Shown piece by piece: positions 35,556 through 44,195 of a stretch of DNA of 61,297 bases. Position numbers and translations under genes: made by a program. This DNA comes from Planctomycetota bacterium (GTDB taxonomy: Bacteria > Planctomycetota > UBA1135 > UBA2386), in assembly GCA_027621295.1 (NCBI GenBank), contig JAQCBR010000008.1, positions 1-61,297 on the forward strand, in the 5' to 3' direction. Position 1 is the first letter of the stretch; every line of letters begins with the position of its first letter. A model generated the notes under the pieces. That model had not been told where the DNA came from. It made no database searches and was given only the letters and a program-made list of their open reading frames with translations.

Positions 35556-37496
35556 GTGAGCCGCGCGATCCACCCCGTGATGGTCGGCACCGCTGGTCAC
35601 ATCGACCACGGCAAGAGCAGTCTCGTCCGGGCGCTGACCGGGACCGATCCGGACCGGCTCAAGGAGGAGAAGGAACGAGGTCTGACGATCGACCTCGGCT
35701 TCGCGTCTCTGCGTCTCGCCGACGGGCGGCTCGTCGGCATGGTCGACGTCCCCGGGCACGAGCGCTTCGTGAAGAACATGGTCGCCGGGAGCACTGCCCT
35801 CGACCTCGCTCTGCTCGTCGTCGCCGCCGACGACAGCGTGATGCCGCAGACGATCGAGCACCTCGAGATCCTGAACCTGCTCGGCGTCCATCGCGGCGTG
35901 TGTGCTCTGACCAAGGTCGACCTCGTCGATGGAGACCTGGCGGACCTCGCCGAGGACGAGATCCGGGAGACGCTCGCCGGCACGCCGCTCGAGGACATCG
36001 AAATCATCCGGGTCAGCTCGACGACCGGTGTTGGCCTGGACGAACTCCGCCAGCACCTGCAGGCGCTGGCGCTCGCGACTCCGACCCGCGGCCACGACGG
36101 ACCGTTCCGGATGCCGATCCAGCGGGTGTTCAAGCTCGAGGGGATCGGCACGGTGGTGACCGGGATTCCGCTGCGGGGTGCGGTTCGGATCGGGGACGAG
36201 GTCGAGTTCCTACCGGGTGGTGGTCGTGCCAAGGTCCGCGCGCTCCAGGCGTTCGGTGGTGCGGTCGACCGCGCGGTCGCGGGCCACTCGGCGGCTCTCT
36301 CGGTTCCGGACGCGCGGGACCTGGGGCTGTCCCGCGGACATGTGGCGGCGACGCCCGGGGTCTTCCATGCCGGAGACCACGTGGATGTCGAACTCGAGGT
36401 CCTGTCGACCTCGCCGAGACTCGATCACCGCACCGAGGTGCGGTTCCACGTCGGCACGGCCGAGGCCCTCGGCGTGATCTCGCTGCTCGAGCACGAGACG
36501 CTGGGACCGGGTTCCGTGACGGTTGCGCGGCTCCTCCTCCAGGAGGCGGTCGCCTGTGCGCACGGGGATCGCTTCCTGTTGCGGACGATGAACCCGCCGC
36601 GCACCGTCGGTGGCGGCACCGTGCTGCAGGTTTCCGAGGGGCGTCGCTACCGGCGGCGTCGGCTCGCCGAGCAGGTGCGCGCGCTGGTGGAGGCCGGCAA
36701 CGATCCGGTCCGCCGGGCGGTCGAATCGGTGCGTCGAGCCGGCCCGATCGGCAAGACGTTGGCAGAGGTCGCGAGCGAGATCGCGGCCACGGGTCCCGAC
36801 GTGCAGGCGATCCTCGAGACCTGTGACGAGGTGCACTGGCATCCCCGCGGTCGGCGCGCATTCGACCAGCGCCTCGTCGAGGCAGGGATCTCGTCCGTCC
36901 AGCAGAGCGTCGATCGCATCCTCAAGGATCGGCCCAGCGCTGCATCGATCGTCCGTGCGTCGCTGCGGACGACGCACGACTTCCCCGCGGAGCTCAAGGA
37001 GGCCGTGCTCGACGAGATGGGGGCGCGCGGTCAGGTGCGATCCGGCGCCAGCGGGAGGCTTCTGTTCGTCGAGCGACTCCGTCCGCTGCCCGTTGGGGAG
37101 CAGGACGCGCTCGACCGGATCGTGCAGCACAGCGAAGGGCTCGGGTTCCGTCCGCCGACGCAGGCCGAGGCTGCTTCGGACCTGGGGATCCCGCCGGCGA
37201 AGCTCGCGGACCTCGTCGCCCGAGCGATCGACGAGGCGCGGTTGGAGCAGGTGGGTGACCACGTGTACGGGGCGACCGTGATCCGCCGTGCGCTGGTCTC
37301 GATCCGGGACAACTGCCTCGCCCATGACGAGGTCCTCGACATCCCGAAGCTCAGGGACGACCTCGGCACGAGCCGCAAGTATCTGATTCCGCTGCTCGAG
37401 CACGTGGATGCGCTCGGTCTGACGAGGCTCCGCGCCGGCGAGCGCCGCATCCTCACGTCCTCGGACGCGTTCGCGGCCCTGGCAGCCAGCAACTGA
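35556..37496 (+). CDS. selB: Selenocysteine-specific translation elongation factor SelB
   Basis: 646 residues from a GTG start. The EF-Tu-like GTPase domain shows G1 GTAGHIDHGKSSLV at 10-23, the switch region ERGLTIDLGFA, G3 VDVPGHERFVKNM, and G4 LTKVDLVD (TKVD instead of NKxD). The rest has the SelB-specific extension with winged-helix repeats (about 440-640) that bind the SECIS element in the mRNA; EF-Tu lacks this. SelB delivers Sec-tRNA to UGA codons. Its presence implies selA/selC elsewhere; neither is in the window. The frame is open upstream, but homology starts with HPVMVGTAGHIDHGK. Confidence 0.92.
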   Translation: MSRAIHPVMVGTAGHIDHGKSSLVRALTGTDPDRLKEEKERGLTIDLGFASLRLADGRLVGMVDVPGHERFVKNMVAGSTALDLALLVVAADDSVMPQTIEHLEILNLLGVHRGVCALTKVDLVDGDLADLAEDEIRETLAGTPLEDIEIIRVSSTTGVGLDELRQHLQALALATPTRGHDGPFRMPIQRVFKLEGIGTVVTGIPLRGAVRIGDEVEFLPGGGRAKVRALQAFGGAVDRAVAGHSAALSVPDARDLGLSRGHVAATPGVFHAGDHVDVELEVLSTSPRLDHRTEVRFHVGTAEALGVISLLEHETLGPGSVTVARLLLQEAVACAHGDRFLLRTMNPPRTVGGGTVLQVSEGRRYRRRRLAEQVRALVEAGNDPVRRAVESVRRAGPIGKTLAEVASEIAATGPDVQAILETCDEVHWHPRGRRAFDQRLVEAGISSVQQSVDRILKDRPSAASIVRASLRTTHDFPAELKEAVLDEMGARGQVRSGASGRLLFVERLRPLPVGEQDALDRIVQHSEGLGFRPPTQAEAASDLGIPPAKLADLVARAIDEARLEQVGDHVYGATVIRRALVSIRDNCLAHDEVLDIPKLRDDLGTSRKYLIPLLEHVDALGLTRLRAGERRILTSSDAFAALAASN

Positions 37497-37583
37497 TCTG
37501 CGGTCTCCGAAGACACCGGCCTTCACTCCCGGGCCCCGAGCGGCCGATAGAAGCGGACGGAACTGTCCGACCCGGGGGCGTCC

Positions 37584-39854
37584 ATGACCGACGACCAGAA
37601 GCCGTTTGATGACGATCTCACCTTCGACGACGTGCCCGTCGTGCCGGAGGATCCGCGAGCCCAGGTCGACGGGGATGACTTCCTCGACGAGGTGGACGAG
37701 GCCGAGCAGGCAGGAGACTTCCTGACCGAACCACCCGAAGAGGGGCCGACGTTCGCCGTGCACCATCGGGGTGCCGAGCTCTTCCCGGCCCAGGCGGCGC
37801 AAGACGTCGACCAGGAGGGAGAGGACGTGTCGGGAGAGGAGCCGAGCGCCGAGCTCGAGCTCGACGCGGAGCCCGCGGATCCGGAAACCGGCCCCACCGA
37901 CGAGCTGGGCTTCGATTCCGGCATCGACGCGGACGACGAACTCGAGGGTTCGGCGGTCGACCAGTCCGCGGATGACTTCCTCGCGGAGGGCGAGGGCGAC
38001 AGCGTGGAAGTTCCGGCGACCGAGCCTGCTGCCGAGGACGAGGCGACGTTCGACGATGTCTTCGACGACATGTTCGTGATCGAGTTCGACGGCGCCGATG
38101 CCGAGGACCAGATCGTCGAAGAGCCGGTGACGCCCCTCTCAGCGGTCGTCGGTGAGCCGGCCGCTGACGAAGACGAGCCGCTCGGAGAGCTGCTCCGCGC
38201 TCCGGCCTTCGATGCGCAGGGATCCTCCACCGAGTTCCGTGAGGACCGAGCAGGCTGGCTCGGTGAGGATCTGCCGCTGGCCGAGTTCGTCGGCGAGCGG
38301 AACGACTCCGACCCCGCGCCCGTCGACCTGTTCGAAGAGGACGGGGCGGCGGACGAGGACCCGTTCGCGATCGACGAGGTCGAGCTCGAGGTCGAAGGTG
38401 CGCGCGATGAGGACGAGGCGGACGAACCCGTCGTCCTCGATGCGGATGTGCTCCAAGGAGACGCCGAAGACGACGACGCCTGGGCCCCGCTGGGTGCCGG
38501 CGAGTCGTGGGTGATGGGCTCCGATCTCGGTGCCGACGAGGACGGAGAGTCCGGCGCGGACGCCGACGTCGTCACGGAGGACTCGGAGTCCGAGGACCTC
38601 GCGCCGGTGTTCGGCATGGGGCGCTTCGACCCGACCCTTGCCCAGGACGAAGAGGAGTCCGCCGAGACGTTCGCGGAATCCTTCGACGTCGACGAGGACG
38701 AAGCCGACTACTCGGATCCGATCTACGGAGACGTGGGAGCCGGGATCGACGAAGTCGAGTCCCAGCCCTACGCCGAGGCCGAAGAGGACGGGGCGGAGCC
38801 CACGTACGACGAGGAATACGGCGACGAATTCGACGAGACCTTCATCGAGCAGGAGCCGGGCCACGGTCGGATCATCGGTGCGCTGCGCGGAGCGGGGCGC
38901 TCGCCGTGGACGAAGGTCGCGGCAGCCCTGCTCGTCAGCCTCGGCGCCGCGGGCGCCACGGTCGCGACGATGCGTCCGGACTGGGTCGGCCTGGTTCCCG
39001 CCGCCGTGACGCCGGAGCGGGTCGACGTGGCTCGCCCGCAGATCGCGGTCACGCCGACCGTCGAGCAGCCGATCGCCCCGGTCCCGGTTCCCTCGGTCGC
39101 CGCCGCCGATTCGCCGACGACGGTTCCCAGCGCTCCGTCCGACGACAGCAGCTCGGTGCAGCCGGAGCTCATGGCTGCGGTCGAGACCGAGCTCGAGCCG
39201 TCGGGTGTGCCGAGCGTCCCGCTCGTCGAGACCCAGCCCATCAGCTCCACGCCGGTCGTCGTGCCGTCCGAGCCGGACGTCGAAGAGCCCGCGGGGGCTC
39301 GTCCGCGTCCGTCGCTCGCGTTCGTCGGGTTCGAGACCCGGGACGGGATGGAGATCCTCGACCTCGACGAGACCCTTCCGCCGCGCGCGTCCGGCGTCCA
39401 GTCGGTGAGCCCGGGTGAGCGGGCCTTCGCCCAGCTGCGCAACGCCGAGATCTTCGTCGGCGTCGTGAAGGTCGTCGAAGCCTCGTTCGTCACGCTCGAT
39501 CTGGAACCGGGCGAGGTCTCGCTGTCCCGCGCGTCGCTGACCACGCTGACGCCGCTGGCGAGCACGGACGCAACCGAGATGCTCGCGGCACAGCACGGCT
39601 ACGTGCGGCTGCCGACCGAGGCGCGGCTCTGGGGGCAGATCCTGCGCAACTCGACGAACGAGGACGTGATCCTCCAGACCGAAGATGCGCGCATCCGCGT
39701 GCCCCGCGGCTCGATCGTCCAGCTCCAGGGAGCCGATCCCGCGCGCACCGCGCTCGTCGAGTCCCAGGACGACAGCTGGCTGGACGCGCGGATCCGCGAA
39801 CAGATCAAGACCAGCGGGGGAGACGCTGCGTCGAGCGCCACCCGTCGCCGTTGA
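37584..39854 (+). CDS. Large acidic single-pass membrane protein, unknown function
   Basis: 756 residues. The first 430 or so are extremely rich in Asp and Glu with low-complexity stretches (DEVDEAEQAGDFL, EEEYGDEFDE in pattern). One membrane helix lies at about 445-465 (VAAALLVSLGAAGATVAT). A Pro/Val/Thr-rich linker to about 570 leads to a compact C-terminal part (about 570-740) with LFVGVVKVVEASFVTLDL-like beta strands. The acidic segment is on the N-terminal side, probably cytoplasmic. No family recognised; the acidic arm could bind basic proteins or metal ions. It follows selB by 87 bases and converges with a TPR gene. Confidence 0.6.
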   Translation: MTDDQKPFDDDLTFDDVPVVPEDPRAQVDGDDFLDEVDEAEQAGDFLTEPPEEGPTFAVHHRGAELFPAQAAQDVDQEGEDVSGEEPSAELELDAEPADPETGPTDELGFDSGIDADDELEGSAVDQSADDFLAEGEGDSVEVPATEPAAEDEATFDDVFDDMFVIEFDGADAEDQIVEEPVTPLSAVVGEPAADEDEPLGELLRAPAFDAQGSSTEFREDRAGWLGEDLPLAEFVGERNDSDPAPVDLFEEDGAADEDPFAIDEVELEVEGARDEDEADEPVVLDADVLQGDAEDDDAWAPLGAGESWVMGSDLGADEDGESGADADVVTEDSESEDLAPVFGMGRFDPTLAQDEEESAETFAESFDVDEDEADYSDPIYGDVGAGIDEVESQPYAEAEEDGAEPTYDEEYGDEFDETFIEQEPGHGRIIGALRGAGRSPWTKVAAALLVSLGAAGATVATMRPDWVGLVPAAVTPERVDVARPQIAVTPTVEQPIAPVPVPSVAAADSPTTVPSAPSDDSSSVQPELMAAVETELEPSGVPSVPLVETQPISSTPVVVPSEPDVEEPAGARPRPSLAFVGFETRDGMEILDLDETLPPRASGVQSVSPGERAFAQLRNAEIFVGVVKVVEASFVTLDLEPGEVSLSRASLTTLTPLASTDATEMLAAQHGYVRLPTEARLWGQILRNSTNEDVILQTEDARIRVPRGSIVQLQGADPARTALVESQDDSWLDARIREQIKTSGGDAASSATRRR

Positions 39855-39917
39855 GCGACGGGTCATCGGGCAGTTGGATCCGGCCGTTCCAGCGGTTCCG
39901 TGACCGGAGCCGCGCGA

Positions 39918-41294
39918 TCAGCGGAACGGGTCCTCGCCGCTGCGGGACGCCCGGAGCTTGCCGGTCCACTCGCCGTCGCCGGGGTCGAAGTCCTGCGCCG
40001 CCTGCCACAGGCGGATCGCCTGGTCGCGCATCCCGGCCTGCCAGTAGGCGTCGGCGATGTCGCCGAGCAGTTCGTCGTCGCGGGACGTCCGCGCCGACTC
40101 GGCAACCTCGGGTCCGAAGCGCAGCACGTCGATCTCGATCAGCTTGCGTGAGGCCTGGCCGTTCGGCTCGAGGATCCTCGCCTGCTGGAGTGCTTGGATC
40201 GCTCCCTCGCGGTCGTCGCGGGTCAGCAGCTGGTCCGCGAGGATCTGGTAGGTCGCGGGCGACGGGTTGGTCTTCGCCCGTTCCCGGAGGAAGTGGACGG
40301 CGCCTTCGCCCTCCAGCTCGGCCATCTGCTGGAGCACGCTCCACTCGAGGTCCTCGTCGGTGAGCATCGCCTGGAGCGTCTGGCGTGCCTCGGCGCCCCG
40401 TCCGGACTCACGGAGTGCCCGTGCGAGCAGGAAACCCATGTTGTTCTCCTGGAACGTCGCTCCTTCACGCATCGACTCGAGTTGGGCGACGGCGAAGGAC
40501 GGGTCGAGGCCGATCAGCGAATCCCAGATCTCCATCGGCAACTCGCCCCCCGAACGGGAGATCTCGGACAGCGCCGCGTGTCCGGCCTCGGTCTGACCCT
40601 GGGCGAGCAGGAGCAGCGCGGACTGGGCGCGGAAACTCGCGGACTCCCGGGTCTCTGCACCGATCTCGGCGCCGGCCCGCATCGACAGCGCGAGCGCAGG
40701 GTCGAGTTGGGACAGCGCGAGGATCGAGCCCCAGTCCGTCGGGTCGTTCTGGAGTCCGAGCAGATACGCGCGGATCGCTCCGGGGCGATCGCCGGCCTCC
40801 AGCAGCTGCGCGCCGATCCAGTTGCCGTAGCTCAGCAGGTCGGGAGAGCCGAGCCGTTCCAGCAGCAGCAGGGCGCGCTCCGGCTGCTGGGCGTTCATCC
40901 AGCGGTCGATGACGATGTACGCGAGGCTCGACGGCTCCTCGGCGTAGCACGCGTGGAACACACCCGACCGGATCTGGTCCTCGACCTCGCGGATCAGGTG
41001 CTGCAGCCGCTCGTTGTGCTGCTGGAGCGGCTCGGCCGGAGGCGGCAGCTGGGGCTCGTCGTCCTCGTCGGGCCCGTCGACGTTCTCCCGCTGGGTGGTG
41101 CCCTTGAGAGCCTGGAGCTCTGCTTCGAGCTTGGCGATCGTCGCCTCGGTGTCGGTCGCATCGCGATCGTCCGGGCGCCTCGACTCCGCGTAGGCGGGGG
41201 CCGGCGGCGCGTCGTTCCCGCCCAGGCTCCAGGTGGCGACGACCGTGGTCAGCACGCCGAGGGTCAGGCCGAGAACGAAGGGGCTGCCGTTCAT
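39918..41294 (-). CDS. Membrane-anchored TPR protein
   Basis: 458 residues. N-terminal anchor at about 6-25 (FVLGLTLGVLTTVVATWSL), then a charged, partly coiled spacer to about residue 100. Residues about 105-440 are helical hairpins of TPR type (NWIGAQLLEAGDRPGAIRAYL, NNMGFLLARALRESGRGAEAR, GDIADAYWQAGMRDQAIRLW). TPR units mediate protein contacts; partner unknown. Lies alone on the minus strand, converging with the acidic membrane protein and upstream-neighboured by a secreted protein block, 69 bases away. Confidence 0.7.
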   Translation of the reverse strand: MNGSPFVLGLTLGVLTTVVATWSLGGNDAPPAPAYAESRRPDDRDATDTEATIAKLEAELQALKGTTQRENVDGPDEDDEPQLPPPAEPLQQHNERLQHLIREVEDQIRSGVFHACYAEEPSSLAYIVIDRWMNAQQPERALLLLERLGSPDLLSYGNWIGAQLLEAGDRPGAIRAYLLGLQNDPTDWGSILALSQLDPALALSMRAGAEIGAETRESASFRAQSALLLLAQGQTEAGHAALSEISRSGGELPMEIWDSLIGLDPSFAVAQLESMREGATFQENNMGFLLARALRESGRGAEARQTLQAMLTDEDLEWSVLQQMAELEGEGAVHFLRERAKTNPSPATYQILADQLLTRDDREGAIQALQQARILEPNGQASRKLIEIDVLRFGPEVAESARTSRDDELLGDIADAYWQAGMRDQAIRLWQAAQDFDPGDGEWTGKLRASRSGEDPFR

Positions 41295-41363
41295 GAGCCC
41301 GTCATCCTAGCGCTTCGACCGCAGCGTGGTCGCGGCGGCGTTCCGCTCGGAGAGTGACCCGTG

Positions 41364-41705
41364 CTACTGCAGCGGCAGACGCAGGCCGACCACGGCTTCG
41401 TCGAAGAGCCCGAGGGCCAGGATGCCGTCGGTCGCCTGCGCCCCGGATGCGGGCAGGTGGGACAGCGCACCGGGCGCGTGCCGCTTGAGGTAGTCCTCGG
41501 CCGCCGCGCGGGGAGCGACGCCGCGTGCGATCCCGTCCGACTCGGTCCCGACGAAACCCGCGGGGCGGGGAGCGTCGGCGGCGAGGACGAATCCGATCGC
41601 TGCCGCTCCCGGGTTGGCGTCGAGCCAGACCCGGGCGTAGCGAGTGACCTCGATGGAGTAGAACTCGAGGAGGCGGCGGTACTGGGCGGCGGGAGAGGAG
41701 CTCAT
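41364..41705 (-). CDS. Small hypothetical protein coupled to the secreted protein upstream
   Basis: 113 residues. The start ATG (41703-41705) overlaps the stop of the upstream gene by four bases (ATGA), which decides the start and implies coupling. The sequence is mixed alpha/beta (RRLLEFYSIEVTRYARVWLD, AAIGFVLAADAPRPAGFVGT) without signal peptide or membrane helix. No family recognised. Confidence 0.55.
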   Translation of the reverse strand: MSSSPAAQYRRLLEFYSIEVTRYARVWLDANPGAAAIGFVLAADAPRPAGFVGTESDGIARGVAPRAAAEDYLKRHAPGALSHLPASGAQATDGILALGLFDEAVVGLRLPLQ

Positions 41706-44077
41706 CGGGTGGCCGGAATGATCTCCAGACCGCCCGTGAACGCCAGACCCTGGGTCGCACCCGCGTCGAGTTGGATCGACTGGCAGTAGACCGATGCTCC
41801 AACGGCGGCGGGGTCGTTCGGCACCGGGATGCTGACCTGGCCGCCGGCGGGGCCGATCACGAAGCCCTCGAGGATGTTCGGCTGCACGAGGACCGTTCCC
41901 CCGAACTGGGGGCTGCTGTCCTGGCCGAGGCCGAGCAGCAGGACCGCCGGCGCCGACAGGGCTCCCGACGAGTTCGAGGTGACGAGCGGAACCGAAGCCC
42001 CGAGGGTCGGTCGCGCGCCCGCGGTCAGCGTCGGCACACCGGTGGTGCCCGCGAGGCCGTCGCCGTAGGCCACGGCCTCGTAGGCGAAGCGACCGATCCA
42101 CGTTCGCCAGGTGTTGCCGGTGCCGGCGTACTCCTGGATCGCCCAGAAGCCGAGTTCGTCCGTCGGGTCGACGGCGATCATGCTGTAGTCACCCCAGCGG
42201 TTTCTTCCGGCGCTGTCGACGCGTTCGTAGGCGCCTTCGCCCGCCTTCATCTGGACCGGGGTAGCGGTGAGGCCCGCGGGGTCCGTGGCGCGGCGCGCGG
42301 TCACGAAGGCCGAGCCGTAGGAGCCCGCGTGGCTGCCGCTGAAGCCGAGTCCGATGTTGCCGGCCGCGTCGACGGCGATCGAGCCGTAGAAGTAGTGCCA
42401 GATCGGGTCGGTGACGGTGCCGACCTGCAGCGTCGCGCGGGTCGACGCGTCGATCTCGTACCAGCGCACGGCGGCCATGCCGTTCGCGCTGACGTTCTGC
42501 GCGGTGTAGACGCGGCCCGCGCGGGACACCGCGTTCATCGGCCGGTAGTCGATCGTCGACAGCGGCGTGTTCGCGCCGAGGACCGGGGCGCCGGGGGGCG
42601 ACGAGTGGTTCGGCACCGTGACGCTGCCGAGTTCGGTGAGCACCGGGTTCCCGAGCACCCAGAGGATGCGGCGAAGCCGCAGGCTCGTCCGCGACGAGCG
42701 CGAAACGAGGTAGACCGGATCGGTCACCGTCTGCGTCGCGCAGGGCTGGATCGCGCCTTCCCACGGCAGCGAGCGGAACGCGGTGATCGACGGCGTGCCC
42801 GGCGTCGGGGTCTGCAGCCAGGCCTTGTCGATCGCCCAGATCGTCATGCGCGCGCCGGAGCCGACCATGTAGGCGGCGGTGTAGATGCCGCCCTGGTCGA
42901 AGCCGAGCGTCGGGTAGTCGGGCCAGCGCCCGGCGTCCGTGCCCTGGTCGGTCTGGAACGAGAACTTGAGCCAGGCACCGGTCGGGTCCGCGGTGGCGGA
43001 CACCGCGACCCAGATCGAACGCGACCGCGTGAAGTCGGTCGCGAGGATCACGTAGCGCTGCATGCTGCTGTCCCAGTGCGCGCGCGGGTCACCGACCGTC
43101 TGGCCCCAGAACGCGTCGAGCCCGACGTTGACCACGCGCTGCCCGCTGTCCTTGTTCCAGGCCGAGAGGTTCGCGTTGGTCACCGACAGGAAGTGGTCGG
43201 GGCCGACCGTGCCGCAGGTGTCGGGCGGGACCCAGCCGCCGCCCGGATCGCCCTGGCGCGGGCCGATGAAGCTGTGCGTCAGGTTCGGCTGCGCGAGGGC
43301 GGTACCGGCGCCGGCCGCCGGGCCTTCGTCCAGCGCAGTGCCGGTGGACGTGTCGACCGGGCTCTGCGGCGCGTCGACCCACAGCGTCCCGTCTCGTCCG
43401 GCGCGCAGGCCGGTGCCGGTCTCCCAGACGAGGCCGGCGTAGCGCGACCCGGTGAGCTGGGCGCGGGGACCGAGGTCCTCGAAGTCCAGGACAGTCGACA
43501 CGCTGGAAGCTTCGCCGTGGCTGCGGAACTCGAGGTCGTCGATCGCGAAGAACGCGATGCGCCCGTCTTCGGCGGCGACGAACTCGATGCGGTCGACGCC
43601 TCGCAGCGCGACGGCGAGTTCGCGGCTCGTGTTCGGGTCCAGGGTGGGGGCGCTGAAGCGGCCGACTTCCTGGTGACCGCGGTAGCCGATGACGTCGAGA
43701 CGGGTCGCGGGCGCGGTGCCGTGACCGGCGGCGAACAGCCGCTCGACGTCGACGAGCCGGCCGAAGCGGACGCCGATGCGGGGGTCACCCCACTCGTTGG
43801 CGACCGCGACCTCGCCCGAGTGGGTGGCCACGGTCACACCCAGCGGGGGCACGAACCAGCGGCCGTCCTGGCCGTACCACTGGCCGCGGATCGTCGACGG
43901 GCGGACCATCGCGCGCTCGCGCGCCTCGACCACGTCCATCGACTCGACGACCACCGGCGAGATCGCGCCCGCTGGGAGTCGCTCGCCCTGGGTGCCGGGA
44001 CCCTGCTGAGCCGTGAGGAGGGAAGCCGCGACTGCGGCGGAGAGGACCGTGGCACCGGCCCGTTCCAGATCGAGCAT
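41702..44077 (-). CDS. Large secreted protein with a clade-type C-terminal domain
   Basis: 791 residues. N-terminal signal (GATVLSAAVAASLLTAQQ), then beta-rich modules. Residues 280-630 have the repeated blade-like pattern of a beta-propeller (GPDHFLSVTNANLSAWNK, RYVILATDFTRSRSIWVAVS, YTAAYMVGSGARMTIWAID). The C-terminal 120 residues begin YGDGLAGTTGVPTL and end in LAFTGGLEIIP; a domain with the same layout ends the carboxypeptidase at 49761. Such a tail could be a secretion or surface-attachment signal. Three cysteines in the mature part (TCGTV, QPCATQ, VYCQS). No enzyme motif seen. Only the small gene at 41364 follows it. Confidence 0.65.
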   Translation of the reverse strand: MLDLERAGATVLSAAVAASLLTAQQGPGTQGERLPAGAISPVVVESMDVVEARERAMVRPSTIRGQWYGQDGRWFVPPLGVTVATHSGEVAVANEWGDPRIGVRFGRLVDVERLFAAGHGTAPATRLDVIGYRGHQEVGRFSAPTLDPNTSRELAVALRGVDRIEFVAAEDGRIAFFAIDDLEFRSHGEASSVSTVLDFEDLGPRAQLTGSRYAGLVWETGTGLRAGRDGTLWVDAPQSPVDTSTGTALDEGPAAGAGTALAQPNLTHSFIGPRQGDPGGGWVPPDTCGTVGPDHFLSVTNANLSAWNKDSGQRVVNVGLDAFWGQTVGDPRAHWDSSMQRYVILATDFTRSRSIWVAVSATADPTGAWLKFSFQTDQGTDAGRWPDYPTLGFDQGGIYTAAYMVGSGARMTIWAIDKAWLQTPTPGTPSITAFRSLPWEGAIQPCATQTVTDPVYLVSRSSRTSLRLRRILWVLGNPVLTELGSVTVPNHSSPPGAPVLGANTPLSTIDYRPMNAVSRAGRVYTAQNVSANGMAAVRWYEIDASTRATLQVGTVTDPIWHYFYGSIAVDAAGNIGLGFSGSHAGSYGSAFVTARRATDPAGLTATPVQMKAGEGAYERVDSAGRNRWGDYSMIAVDPTDELGFWAIQEYAGTGNTWRTWIGRFAYEAVAYGDGLAGTTGVPTLTAGARPTLGASVPLVTSNSSGALSAPAVLLLGLGQDSSPQFGGTVLVQPNILEGFVIGPAGGQVSIPVPNDPAAVGASVYCQSIQLDAGATQGLAFTGGLEIIPATR

Positions 44078-44195
44078 CGAGGGGACTCCGAGAGCGAGAG
44101 CGGGCAGGCCTCGCGGTCGGAGATCGTCGCGGTGGGTGCGCCGGTCGGCAAGGGGGCCCGGGCGTGCTGGAGTGCCCGGAGCGAGTTCCCTGCGG

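Noticed and set aside
37584..38900. Acidic repeat region as a tandem repeat array
   Set aside because: Asp/Glu bias is strong, but no regular repeat unit was found.
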